Below, piece after piece: positions 23,763 through 35,887 of a stretch of 64,000 bases of DNA. The stretch is from Mortierella alpina (Eukaryota; Mortierellomycota; Mortierellomycetes; Mortierellales; Mortierellaceae). The stretch is taken from NCBI GenBank assembly GCA_029449245.1, contig JANATF010000001.1:930001-994000 (forward strand), written 5' to 3'. The position numbers and the translations under genes are program-made. Every line of letters begins with the position of its first letter. The first letter of the stretch is position 1. The notes beneath the pieces were generated by a model. The model ran no database searches and had not been told where the DNA came from. It saw only the letters and a program-made list of their open reading frames with translations.

Positions 23763-26700
23763 ATGTACTATGTACAGGATGTGCCAGTGCAGTTCCTACA
23801 TTTGAGCAGGGCACTCCGAATCCTCTGTCTCCTCCCGATGGTCTGGGGGGTGTATAACCATCTCATTCAGGCCCACAGTACCGACAGTCGGCATGCTCAT
23901 TCAATTGATCCAATGAAGAGCTCGTCTCTAGACAACTATGTCGGGATTCTTTGGGTAACCTACTTTCTCCAAGGGAGACACCTTTGCATGCAACTCTCTC
24001 AAGACAGTCAACTTACATTTTACTACCCATGATAGTGTATGCTGAGTGGTCTCTGGAGCTTCTGGCTGACGAATAATCTGATCCGTCGCTGGTTTATTCA
24101 TTATGAACCACGGCCAGCCATGATCCGCCTCTTTACTCTTGGAACCATTTACTGGTTTTCTGTCGTATTCTTTGTGAGCTACTTTGGTACGAACGAGCCG
24201 ATATGGCCGTGGATGGTGATTTGCGCTATTCTCGCCTTCTCGCAAACCATTCAGATCTCGCACTTTCGAGTCAAGAGCCATTACAACCTGGACGGGAAGG
24301 ACAAGCCCAGGCGCGATTCAAGGTCGTTGATCTACCGAACTGTCCTGATTCCTGGGGGGATTGTCTCCTTTATCACAATGGTGATGCTGCTCCACCAAAA
24401 TAACATGCGTCCGTCAACAGCAGAAGCCATTGCCACAAGAGGTTTTGCTGGCATGTCTGCGACAAGCGACACGAAGCTGGTCATTGGAGCGGCCCAAATC
24501 CAAGTCCTTATTATCATTCTCTCATCATGGTCACCCAAGGCATTTCAGAGACGTCAGGACATCAGGGACACGACCCTGAGACTGGTACCTCCATCATCAT
24601 CAAAGTTTTCTTATACCTACAAGTTCATCCTCGGCGAAGCACCGAACAGTCACACCAGGAACGCGATGGGCGGCAAGATCAGCGAGGAGATCCGCAAACA
24701 TGACGATATTCTTTTGCTACCAGTCTCAGATGCGGAAAATGAACGAGGCTTCAAGGTGTTCAAGACTCTAGAATGGAGTAGTAAGTTCAAGTTCGATTTT
24801 CTTTGCAAGACGGACGACAACATCTTTGTGCGATGGGATACGGTCGCAATGGAACTCATGGAGAAGGGGCCTTCGCATTACTACTGGCGTGGCCTTGCCT
24901 TCTGGTAAGTCTTGACCCATCATTTGAACCATGTCGAATAAGGGCGAGCCATACTTTTGTCTTACACGACGTTACACCTTACTGACATTACACCACAGGG
25001 ATATGGACCCAATCGCGGACACGATGTCAAAAATGACCAAGCAAGGAATTTTCCCGCCGTTTGTTGCCAGTACCTTTTATATCATGTCACGAGATATCAT
25101 CACACTTCTGACGTATCCTGGTCCCAGAGTTTTCACCAAATTCGAAGACCAAAATATCGGCATCTGGCTTCATGCCTTCAACATTAAGCCCATCCATGAC
25201 AAGCGAATCCAGAGCTGGGACGTCTGTGAAGATGACATGATTGCAAAGCATTTTGACGAAGGGTTCAAACCGACCGAGTCTATAATCGATATGTACAAGA
25301 ACGTGGTCGAGCGGAAACCTCTGTGCACCGGCTTCCGTCAAGAGCTTTGCGCGCCATGCTATCCTTGCATCGACCGGGGAACTCACTGGACAGACCGAGG
25401 GCTTGAATGTGATAGCACCCGGGGTATCACCCTAATGAAGGACAAGGCAGCACTTCAACGAGGTCTCACTGTTGACATCAAGGACGCCATGCCCCCGCTT
25501 GACCAGAACCCAGAGTGGATCATTCCTGGCATATTAAGCACGTCCAGCAGCATTTACTCGGACACGGATGAATGGGCACGTCTTCACTGGGCTATCTGGA
25601 CTACGGATCCAACATCAACATGGAAGCAGCGCCACTACCAAGTCCTTGAGTCAATCCTTCTACACAACCCCAACGCGGTGTTGATTTTCCTGTCCAATAC
25701 TCTGCCGCCTACCTTCTTTGCAGACTATACCCGGCAAGGTTATCAAATCTACGTTGTGGCATTCTCTAAGGAAACGTTGCTGCGCACCGGATGGTCCTTT
25801 AGTCCGGAGACTGAGGACTGGCTACGGCGCTGGGACGAGTGGGCCAAGAGGGGACCATTTTTCTCTGTTCACCTTGCAGATTACCTCCGATTGGTTGTGC
25901 TCTACAAATATGGAGGACTCTTCGTGGACATGGATGCTCTTTGGATCCGAGCGCTTGGAGACAGAATCACGGAATTCATTGGTTCGGATGTCTCTGACAT
26001 GGAGAGCGACCTGGCATGGACACTGGATCAAAAGAATACGTATCTGGCAAATGGCGTGATGCGCTTCCAACGTGGTAGGACTATGTTCAAGTATATCGCC
26101 CAACATGCCTTCACGCCTTTCGATTACAAGCTGGAGTGCCTCGACTGCGGCGGTCCCAAAGCCTTCACGTCCTATGTCAAGACACATCGCATATCACTGG
26201 AGAAAAACGGATTGCATACCTTGCCACGGCAGGCACTTTACCCATACAACTTGAAGGAGATTGCGGCAGCCTTCGAGTCATCTTCCAAGGCACAAGAGGA
26301 TATCCTTCGAATTGAGGAACACGGTCTCGTCCTCCATCTTTATGGCAAAGTAACGAGCAGCAAGGATATTGAAGAAGGCAGTGTCGTCGCGGCAGCTTCC
26401 AGGATCTGGAGTTTAGATCTCTCTCGGGCAATGCCTCGGACACATCCAGCTGGGCCAAGTTTGCAGGGACCCAAAATCGTCCACTATCGGACGGCAACCA
26501 CAGCCGGTCTCGTTGCTGCTAAAGATTCGTTATTGGACAAGGCGCCAGGCGCCTTCACCGGGATTGATGCAATATTTGTACGCGGTGGTCAATTCACGGA
26601 TGAAGCTACTGTCTTGAGGCGGGCGTCTATATTAATTACGACCCAGGAAGGGGCTGTCGCCATGGATGCAGCAGGGGCAGGGACAAAACGGATCCAAATG

Positions 26701-26874
26701 GACCTGGGCCAAGAGGTCAGTCTAGCGAAGCTCAATCTAGCGCTATCGCGCATTCGATACCTGCCTCCGAAATCACGGTCATGGAAGGGTACAGACAAGG
26801 TTATGATCCAGGTCGAGTTCGGAGCGATGAGGGAGCAGTTGGACATTCCGGTTCGTACATCTATCGACACATAG
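23763..26874 (+). CDS. Membrane protein with tandem GT31-like and GT32-like glycosyltransferase domains
   Basis: Three exons (23763-23954, 24036-24904, 24999-26874) sum to 2937 nt and 978 residues with a continuous frame. The first roughly 230 residues contain several hydrophobic segments (LRILCLLPMVW, TIYWFSVVFFVSYFG, WPWMVICAILAF, VLIPGGIVSFITMVMLL, IQVLIIIL), so the N-terminus is a multi-span or signal-anchor region. From about residue 235 comes a GT31 galactosyltransferase-like domain: RRQDIRDTTLR, KFILGEAP, DDILLLPVSD, FLCKTDDNIFVR as the DxD-like motif, then FPPFVASTFYIMSRD. From about residue 530 follows a GT32/DXD-type domain with SVHLADYLRLVVLYKYGG and the metal-binding DMD near residue 664. 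Both domains keep their metal-binding motifs. Function is inferred to be Golgi glycan synthesis; acceptor and sugars are unknown. The start at 23763 follows an in-frame stop at 23670. Confidence 0.85.
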
Positions 26875-26875
26875 A

Positions 26876-26952
26876 TTCGCGCGACAACCTGAACAAATAT
26901 AAACAGTCGCGTTTTTTTTAAATTAAAAAAACACAGAAGCCGCGTCGCGAAA
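26876..26952. promoter_or_regulatory. CGCG-type E2F/MBF-like sites upstream of Ctf4
   Basis: Three CGCG-containing sites lie in the 134 bp before the Ctf4 ATG: TTCGCGCG at 26876-26883, TCGCGTTT at 26907-26914 and TCGCGAAA at 26945-26952. They resemble E2F or MBF sites that drive G1/S genes in other eukaryotes, and the gene they precede is a replisome component. Function is inferred from motif and position only. Confidence 0.4.
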
Positions 26953-27008
26953 CTTGATTTCTGCCATCACCTCCTCAAATCATCACCCCACAGGAGAACG
27001 AGATCAGC

Positions 27009-30000
27009 ATGGCAAACAAGGTCACTTCTAGATGGGCTCATGCCGACGAGATCACAGGAGTCGCCTACACCCCAGACGGAAGGTAGAGTCTTGTGCACAC
27101 CGAGAATCAACCCTCTCAGCGAACCCTCGACACGCTCCCAACGCAGGCCAGGCAGGTAGCTCTAACTTTACATTGCCTCTTTTCTCTCTTATGCATGGCA
27201 TCGATTCGGAAACCATAGCTACATTGTGACATCCGCCGAGGACTTTTCCTTGCAGTTATTTCCGCAGGAAGGCGGGTTAGAGGTGAACGCAGTCAAGGTC
27301 GAAACCCAGGAACCAGTGACCTGCCTGGTGGTTACGGTAAGATCCTTCTCCTTGTAAAAGATTCTCGCGAACAAGCCCCACTCTGACAAACATTTTTACC
27401 CTTTGCGCTCTCAGGATAACCATATTTTCACAGGATCGAGCGACACTATCGTGCGGCAGTACGACCTACGAAACCACGAATTCATGGGCGTCATTATTAG
27501 ATGTGACCTGAAGATCAGATGCCTGGCCATATCACCGGATGAGAAGCTGTTGGCTGTTGCAACAGAGTAAGGGCATCAGCAAGGCAAAGCCGCGCCGCCA
27601 TGAATCCAGTCCATTATCTAACCTGCTACCTCGCCTCCATAATACTAGGGCCCCCGAGATCAAAATGATAAACCGCGAGGACTCGGAAAAGTGCTGGTCA
27701 TTTAAAGGTCACAAGAAGGCCGTCAACTCGTTGTCATTCGATCCACTAGGCGAATTCATGGTAAGTAAAAGACCCTGCTAGTCAAGGCACATGTGCTTCT
27801 CCGTCTCTTATTTGCCTACCGGTCCCTCAATGCCTTATTCTTTGCCTTTCGGCTGCTAGATCTCTTCCAGCTGCGATGGCACGGTGATTGTCTGGAGTTT
27901 GAAATCAAAGGAGGCAACCCCACTAGAAATTATCAATGTAGTGGCACCCACGACAACAGAGTAATCTCCTGGTTCTCGATTAAGCCTGCATGGTCTCCAG
28001 GGATGGGCTTGAAGCTAAGATGCCATGTTGCTCACCTATACTTTCGACCTGGCTTGTAGTTCTTTGACCAAGATACCCGTCGCATGGCATCCCTCGAACG
28101 AGTTTTTCGTCATTGGCAAAGACAAAGGTAATGTTTTCGCGCCCATCAGTATATGCACTTTTGCCATTAACAACCGCAAGCTAAAACAGCGTCTTTGCTA
28201 TCATGCCATAGATATTGTTGCACACCACCGGCACACTTGGAAAAAGTCGTTTACATATCGCTCCCCTTCAACCAAAGTAAGTCAGCAGGAGCGTCAACTG
28301 CCATCCTCTCCAGCCATATCACCTCGTCTTCTTTTCTCTAACACAGCAGTCCAATCTCAAACTGTCTAGGCTATAAGGTGCCTTCAATGGTCCTCTAATG
28401 GAAAGTTCTTGGCCGCGTCTACGACAGATGCGGAGATCATGGTTTGGCAATACAAGGAGAAGGAAAGCCCATTGAAGCAGTAAGTAACGCTTGTAGACGA
28501 CACAAAATGTATATTCACGTCGAGTAGATTCCGCACTTATGCATATCTCAACCTGTCTCGGTCCATGATAGACACAAACATAAAAACGGAAATATCACGG
28601 GAATTGCTTGGGCACCGGATGCCAATCGTCTGGTCTTTGTAAGTCTTGGGAGCATTGAGAGGACGCGCAGGTTTACATGTTTGGTTTCTACGGTAATTTA
28701 ACATTGACTCATCTCGATCATTTTACTAGACCGACACCGCTGGTGAGCTTTCTCGTTGGGCCAGCATCATCGATGAAGAAAAGGGATTGCCATACAACCC
28801 ACCACAGCCGGATCCATTGGATGGCCTTTTTGACGACTCTGCCATCGAGGATCACGCAGTTCAAGACCAAGGTACTGTGCCATGTTGTGTTGCAGCGTCA
28901 TGAGCCCTCTAACAGGAATTTGATGGCTAATGCATCTGTCCTTTCCTTTACTAAAGCAGAGATGGCTCAAGAATATCTGAGTGATAACGAGTCATTAAAT
29001 GACTTTATTGTCGACGACGATAATGGCGGATATCTGGCGAAGAAACCTGCACTCAATGGTATGGGATCTAAATCAGGGTTGGCGATGCAACTTGCCAAGG
29101 AAATGCATCCTCGACTTCAGTCAGGAGCAACATCACCTAGAGATGAAAGGCGGTACCTTGGTAAGTGATTAAGATTGCAGCAGTAACGGCAGCTGTCGAA
29201 TCTTCATCCGTGGCACGTAAGAGAGAACTTTGGCTTTAACGCTTAGCAACTCTCTCAACCACCTATAGAATTCAATCTCTTGGGACTCATCACGTCCGTC
29301 AATCACGGCACACACGCCACAGTGTCGGTCGAATTTCATGACAAAGTGGCCCATCGTGGATATCACTTTACAGACAACTCTCATTACTCGATGGCTTGTC
29401 TCGGGATTAGTGGAGCACTCTTTGCTGCCGTCTCTGTGGACGACAACCCTAGCACAGTATTTTTCAAAACATACGACAGCTGGGCGACAAAATCTGAATG
29501 GCAGGTCTATCTGCCTGTTGGCGAGGAAGTTACAGGTAAGCACGGGCACAGGTTTGCTGAAGACATCTCCACGTTGCAACTGAGAATGAGGAAGCAGCAA
29601 CCAACGTTCATTTTCCAAAAAAAAAAAATGATGCTAGCTATTGCACTTAATGCCGAGTCTGCGATTGTTACAACATCTCGAGGACATGTCCGAGTGTTCT
29701 CGCAGAGCGGTATCCAAACCGGTTTGTTCAGTGTTGGCTCTGTGATTGCCGCAGCAGGAAGAGACGATATGGTTCTTTTGGTATACCATCTAGGCGAGCC
29801 ATTCGAAGGTAAAAATGACTTTGCCATCTCCCAACTGCGACTGGGAGTTTTGCTTCTCATATTATTTGGCAAGTACAGAATTGTTAGCTGTAGTTCAGAC
29901 ATTGATATGCATGAATCATATGGGTATTTTAGGATCACAGAATCTAGGATTTGTCATTCACAACGTGGAGACTGGCCAGAGGATACAGCAAGGCATGGTC

Positions 30001-31649
30001 CCTGTAACAGACGACACCCATATCTCCTGGCTTGGCTTCTCCGAAGGCGGTATCCCGGCTTTTGTTGACGATAGAGGCATGGTTTATATCCTCAATTACT
30101 ACCGACGCGTTGACCAGGGACAATGGACACCGATCTTGGACACGTCTGCGATCATCGACTCTGAATCTGATTTCCAGCCCCATTACTGGCCTGTCGGTCT
30201 TACAGATGAAGGCTTGACCTGTGTCAAATGCAGAGTAGGTGTTATTGCGACATGATTTCTCTGATATCGATATACCTAATTGAATCATTGTCTGATCTGG
30301 GTGGGCTATTTGCTTCGATTCGATATGATTAGAGAGGGGAGACTGAGCCATCATTCCCAAAGCCATTTGTTACCGAATTACCCCTCAAGATGCCGACTCT
30401 TTATCAAGAAAGCGCAGCTGGGCAACACGAAGAGGCATGGCTGCGCCAAAAGATTTTGTCCGGTTTGAACAAAGACGAGAAGATGGCCATGTCTGTCGAA
30501 CGTACAGACAACGCTGTTGCAAAGAAGGAACTTGAGATGGACAAGCTAGCCCTGCAAATGATCGATGTAAGTTGCGACTCTTGAAAAGAATATGAGATGC
30601 AGCGTGTCTTCTAGGCCAGATGCTGACGCAAGGTTTGTTTCCTTGCTGTGCACTATCAGTTGGCATGCAAGTCGGACCGTACTCAGAAAGCGTTAGATTT
30701 GACGGCCATGCTGTGCAACCTCAGATCAATTGATGCAGCTGTCAAAATTGCACACCATCACAATCTGCACAGTCTGATGGAGCGCATGAACAAAGTCAAG
30801 GATATCAAGATGTTGGAGGAACAAGAGCGCGATCCCAATGCAGAGTTGGAAATGATCATGGCCAACCCGGTCTTAGCTCAGCCTAGCACAAGGGACCAGA
30901 GTGCGTACAGGGTTACTTCAAGGGAGGAAGAACAGGAGCTGGAGCGGAGAACGTTTCAAAGGAAAGATCCTGTCAATTCAAATGATCCGTTTGGAAGACG
31001 TGTTGTCAAGGACACAAAGCCAGCTGGATCAGGGACGGGCTCCGGCTCTGGTGCTGCCAATCCATTCAAGAAAAAGAGCGGCTCAGACGGTGCGCCCAAG
31101 GGATTCGGTGCGGTTGTGAAGGACACTAGCAAGGACATGCTTCCGATCAGCCGACGCGCGACAGACGTCTTCGAGGCAGCGGACTATGTGCAGGCCGATG
31201 AGCTGCGATTGAGGAATGAGAAGGAGAAGCAATCCCGGCAGGACGACTTGCTCAGAAAGAGAAAAGCCAACGGAACCTCTGCTGGAACATCATCGTCGAC
31301 CAATGTGGGTGGCCAGAAAACGCTGAATATGTTTAGCAAGCAGGCGGCATCTGCTGATACCACAAAGCGCCTCAAAACTCAGCAGGGCCATGTCGAAGAC
31401 AACGAGGATGCGATCATGGACGATATGATGGATGCCAATGACTTTTTAGAGCCCGAAGACGAGGACCGGGAAGAGTCGCTGCCACCAGCGGCACAGCGGA
31501 TCCCTGCCACTCAAGACGATGAGGATATTATGGAAGTGTCCGTCGAAGAGACCCGGGATTACTTGGAGAAGACGCGCGTGGCCTCGTCGCTCTCTCCACC
31601 ACGGAGCTCAAGCTCGATCCTCTCTGGATTCAAGTTCAGCAAGTCGTAA
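27009..31649 (+). CDS. CTF4: Ctf4/WDHD1 (AND-1) replisome hub protein
   Basis: Sixteen exons: 27009-27082, 27219-27336, 27415-27566, 27649-27760, 27860-27960, 28060-28127, 28212-28276, 28370-28479, 28572-28638, 28730-28871, 28960-29160, 29269-29535, 29638-29808, 29933-30234, 30333-30566, 30660-31649. They total 3174 nt, 1057 residues. The N-terminal half is WD40 repeats (GSSDTIVRQYDL, SFKGHKKAVNSLSFDPLG, CDGTVIVWSL). The SepB propeller domain follows, with NLLGLITSV, GYHFTDN and WQVYLPVGEEV. The C-terminal region is charged and disordered. It ends in GFKFSKS, which resembles the terminal LSAFAF motif of animal WDHD1, and no HMG box was seen. In known systems the protein trimerises and couples CMG helicase to Pol alpha-primase and cohesion factors. 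A QKTLNMFSK segment at about 31315 is similar to a PIP box but lacks the second aromatic residue. Confidence 0.93.
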
Positions 31650-31913
31650 CAGCACCCGGCGTCAACTCATTCTAAATATAAGTTTGCTTTATCCGACCTA
31701 GCTGACTGTTAAAGAGTCGACAGTTACTGGTGAAATAGCCCCCTGCGAATGCAAATGTTGATTTGGGCAGAAGCTGTATGTATGTAATAGCATATAGCAA
31801 GGGCAGCTGCAGCGGTACTTGGCTTTCAGTACACCCACAGCCCTGCCCCCTGGCCTCACACTCCTTATTTCGACACGTCTCTACTTTTGCGCGATTCACA
31901 CCCATCTTCCACA

Positions 31914-33881
31914 ATGGCAACTCGAAGTGCTCGCACGGCAGACAAGTCCATCAACGATAAACATTCGCGCATCCTGAAGGCGCTGCTGCAGAAGCCAGGC
32001 AACAAGTACTGCGTTGACTGCCGCAAGAAAGGTAATGGTCACCGTCAGGCTACTTCATCTGACCTTGCGTACATTCTTGGAGATCACCTTACCAAGCAAT
32101 GTCACCTCTCTCTCTAAAGATCCTCGATGGGCTAGGTAACTGAAGCAATGAACGAATAGTTTGTGGTCACGATTGATTGAACCTTGGCCTGAGGCGGAGT
32201 TCTCATTCTAGCAACGTTGGACAAGCTGATCATCCTCACATCCGTCTTCTTTTTCGGGGACTTGCGTCTCCAAATATGCCCTTTCTTCCGTGATCGATTC
32301 TCATTGTCGGTCCCTCAGCTTCAACTTGGGCTGCTTCATGTGCATCCGGTGCTCGGGCGTGCACCGCTCGATGGGAACCCATATCAGTAAAGGTAAGCCA
32401 AAAAAAAAAACCTTAAACTTGTTCAGGCACATATTTTTGGTGTCTCAATGCTGTCAGAACTCACATACTGGCTGTGACCATGTAGTGAAATCCGTCGATC
32501 TGGATAGCTGGACCACAGACCAGATGGAGAATATGATCAAGTGGGGAAACGAGAAGGCGAACCTTTATTGGGAAGCACGACTGCCCGAAACTAGCATTCC
32601 CAATGAGGAGTAAGTGGGAGAGAAGAATGGTTATGAAAAAAAGAAGAAGCCTGAGCGATATTCTGGTCGTGCTGTGTTGTTACAACTGACAGAGTGATAT
32701 GATTTCTAGCACTTCTGGGATCGATCACTGGATTCGATCAAAATATGAATGGAAGCAGTTCACGAACAAAGAACCGATACCGGATCCTTCAGAGCTTGGG
32801 CCTATCGATGAGGCCATGCTTATGGACTTGGTAGGAACTACGACATATCACACAGGCATTCATGAAAGCTATGTATAGACACTGACTTCTCGCACATGGC
32901 CACGAATGACCCTCGAATTGCGTGCTATAGCACGGCAAATCGGATGGCCATCGCGCTCGCACACATGGCGACCGATCATCGGACACTTCAGCAGGGTCTT
33001 TTGGCATCATTGCCCCCCCTCCTTCCAACCCATCGCGGTCATCCACTGCTAAGCGATCCTCCAATATCAGTTTCGGCGTCCAAGGAGCAGATCGTTTTAC
33101 GATTGGGCAAGAAGGTCCTTCCTCCTCCGACTCTCGACCTGTTCCGTCCGCAAACGATGATATGTTTGGTTTGAATGATGCTCTGCCTAGTAATCCGACT
33201 CAGACTCAGCCTAATAAGAGAACCAGTATCCCTCCGCCTCCACAGCAGCCACAACAGCACTCCTCCCAAAACTCGGCAAGCCAGGACTTATTTTCCTTGG
33301 TGGCACCAGCGCCGTCTGCCTCTGTACAGGCGACGCCATCCAACAATGCTCAGACGCAGCCGATCAAAGACGGCAGTGGCGACTGGAAAAACTCAATCAT
33401 GTCTTTGTACGGAAACCAAGCCTCGACATCCAACCGTAATTCTGCAGGGTTCGCCATTGGCCAGCAAATGCAACACCAACAACAACAGCAGCAGCTTCAG
33501 CAGCAGGCAGGGCCTTTTGGACAACTACAAGGAATGAACGCTTTTGGCTATAACCAACAGCCTCAGCAAAACCTTCAGCAGCAAAACGCGTGGAGCGATC
33601 AAGGCGGTTTCGGGGTCATGCGGCAAGCATCTGGGCAGTATTCCTCAGGGCCCATGGGAATTGGATCAACATTAGGTGGCGGATTAGGCGGACAGACGGG
33701 CAACCAAGGCAGGCCTTCAAATAGCGCGGCCCCTGGCGGCATGGGCATGGGCATGGGTACGGGGAGCAACAGTAATAGCAGTATCACGGTACCTCAAGGC
33801 GGTGACTTTTTCAACATGATCGCCGGCGTGACGCAGTCTCCTGTTGTGAACCCTCCTGCACAGAAAAAGAATAGCAGGTAA
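31914..33881 (+). CDS. ArfGAP protein, SMAP/Age2 type
   Basis: Six exons (31914-32031, 32120-32135, 32319-32392, 32486-32609, 32710-32830, 32931-33881) total 1404 nt and 467 residues. The ArfGAP zinc finger spans residues about 28-55: CVDCRKKDPRWASFNLGCF, then CIRCSGVHRSMGTH, with the catalytic Arg in HRSMG. The conserved VKSVDLDSW and WEARLP motifs follow. The C-terminal 300 residues are disordered and rich in Q, P, S and G, including a polyglutamine-like tract encoded at 33465-33530. Such proteins stimulate GTP hydrolysis by Arf at trans-Golgi or endosomal membranes. The C-terminal tail may bind clathrin or adaptors, but no clear box was seen. Exon 2 is a 16-nt microexon inside the zinc finger. 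Confidence 0.93.
32120..32135 (+). other. 16-nt microexon in the ArfGAP zinc finger
   Basis: This exon is bounded by an AAAG acceptor and a GTAACT donor. It supplies the residues between the two CxxC pairs (DPRWAS), which every ArfGAP needs. Skipping it would shift the frame, since 16 is not a multiple of three. Confidence 0.85.
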
Positions 33882-35887
33882 TGATGCAACGCCGCCAACG
33901 CGTCAATAACGCGATTTACGATCTGCAGCACTTGATGATGCTGTTCTCGTTCTTTGATAGCTACCCACCTCCCCCCCCCAATCGTGTCTTCAATCGCTAA
34001 CCCTGTCTCGTTCTCTCTTCCTTTCCTTCATTCGTTCTTTCTTTCTTCCTCATGGTGCATTCATGCACCCCCCTTCCCAGTGTATTCAACGACCTGAGCT
34101 GGAACTAAACAGTTTTTGCAGGACAGACACGAGAACTAGTGCATTCAATGAGTTGATACGAGATTTTTGTGTCCCCTAAGCTCACTTGTTTTAAAAAAAA
34201 ATGAGGGCGCACAGGGCAGAGGCTGGAGAGATGAGTGTGCTTGTATGAGTGTATGGGAATAAATAACCAACTCCCAGGCCAGTTATGCATGTGCCAATGA
34301 GACAGACAGACAGACAGACAGCCAGACAGAGAGCAAGAGAGAGAGAGGACGTCAGAGAGAGAAAGTGGGAAAAGTTGCACAACACGGATCGGGGACGACA
34401 AATCGTTGTGTTGTTTTAGGACCATTCAATTATGCACATGCTCGCAAGGAGAGCGAGGAACGCGCGCCATTGCAGAACTATTTCTTTTCTTTAATGCAGG
34501 GCGGGTGCAGGAATATTCTAATGCGATTTTTTTTAGTATGACCATGGATTCTTTTGAATTTTTGCTTTATAGAAAATGCAGCGGAGAAAGTAGGAGGGGG
34601 CGAAAGATGAGGAGAAAGATGAGGAGGAAGATGAGGAGAGGGACGGTGGGTGTAAGTTGGTATATGAATAAATAAAGAAGCAAACATGCTACGGCAATGG
34701 AAGGGGGTAGATGGGTTATGATGTTGGGTATGCAGAGGCGAAGCTAGACTAGGGCGCACTTGTGAATGTGAGGATGCAAAAAATGCAGAATGATATTACA
34801 AATAGGAACGAGAACATGTAAAAGTACAAAAGAAACAATAAGAGGTATGAATGATGTAGAGTAGTTAGGCGCGGGGCATGAGAACAAACAAAAAAAAGAT
34901 GGGGCCGGAACAGACAGAGACTCTTGAGGAAGTGCGGTCTGTCCATGCGCCTGCTCTACTGTCTGCATGCCACGCCGTACGACCTTCGGCTGGACATGGA
35001 CGTAGGCATGTCTACCTTTTTTCCCATGAATGAGGGCGGGCGTAACTGGCAGTCGTCGGCTAGGAGAGTTTCGGTATCACCACTCGGCTGATTCCTTCAG
35101 TGCTCTCAACTCTCGAAGGTACTTGTCGCAGTGTACCTCGAGCTTTGAGTTTCTGAAATCGGACGCGATCACACCTCGAACAGGTAATCATCACCTCTCG
35201 AAAGGAACGCCACGCAGCCATTGAAGTGGACCAACGAGGAGTATGAATTCCTGAAGAGCCACGGCATGCAGGCTGGCGCAGAGCAGTGCAGATGAATAAA
35301 CAAAGAACAGAAAAAAGAGGGATGGGGTTGTCGCGTTGGCCAATGCGTGAAACCTGAGGAAGGGGAAACCTGACGATTTTGTTAATGGGGAGGTTGAAGT
35401 GGTGTCAAAATGGTCTGGGGTTGTCCTTTCTCAAGACGCGAGCAACAGGGAGAAGGACGGTCGAATTGAGTTCAGGCAGGGTTGTCGTGTCGCTGCGGAT
35501 CGCTGCTGTTCGCTCGACAACGTGCGGTTACAGAACCTATTGTGGGACACAAAGGAAAGAGTTCATCGATGAATAGACAATCCAATTGATCGGAATTTCA
35601 AAGCAACAGTGCTCTTCTCGCTGTAGGCCACCTTTCAAACAGCTTTGTTTTCATTCTGCCGCGTACGTGCATGTAGAGGACAAGAGCAGGAAATCTTCAA
35701 CTTACCATCAAGGGCGGCCTCCAACAGCCATCAGAGCAATTATGAGGTGGGGGAATGTAAACGAGGATGAGCAGGACAAGGACGGAGACTGAAGAGCACC
35801 AGCAGAAACGACAATTCGCAGCTCGACCCAGCTAAGTACAGGATAGTGTTCGATGGAACGGTATAGTCGAGCGAGGGAGCACCCGCG
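33882..35887. other. Intergenic region, low complexity, ArfGAP 3' side
   Basis: Two kilobases without a supportable gene between the ends of two convergent genes. An AATAAA at 34258-34263 may be the ArfGAP polyadenylation signal. The region has C-runs near 33970, a CAGA microsatellite at 34301-34331, GA-rich runs to 34370, and imperfect GATGAGGA-type purine repeats near 34595-34645. Short open frames here lack domains. Confidence 0.5.
34301..34331. repeat. GACA tetranucleotide microsatellite
   Basis: Several consecutive GACA units with one GCCA interruption, continuing into GA-rich DNA to about 34370. A simple repeat with no spacers. Confidence 0.85.

Noticed and set aside
24039-26874. Two separate glycosyltransferase genes
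   Set aside because: A 94-bp intron (24905-24998) with clean GT-AG ends joins them in frame within the GT31 domain itself, so the split is not natural.
31310-31350. Full PIP box in Ctf4
   Set aside because: The second aromatic residue is Ser, so it is noted only as PIP-like.
34190-34425. Minus-strand frame with a hydrophobic Leu/Ser/Cys translation
   Set aside because: It is the reading of a CAGA/GA microsatellite, not a gene.
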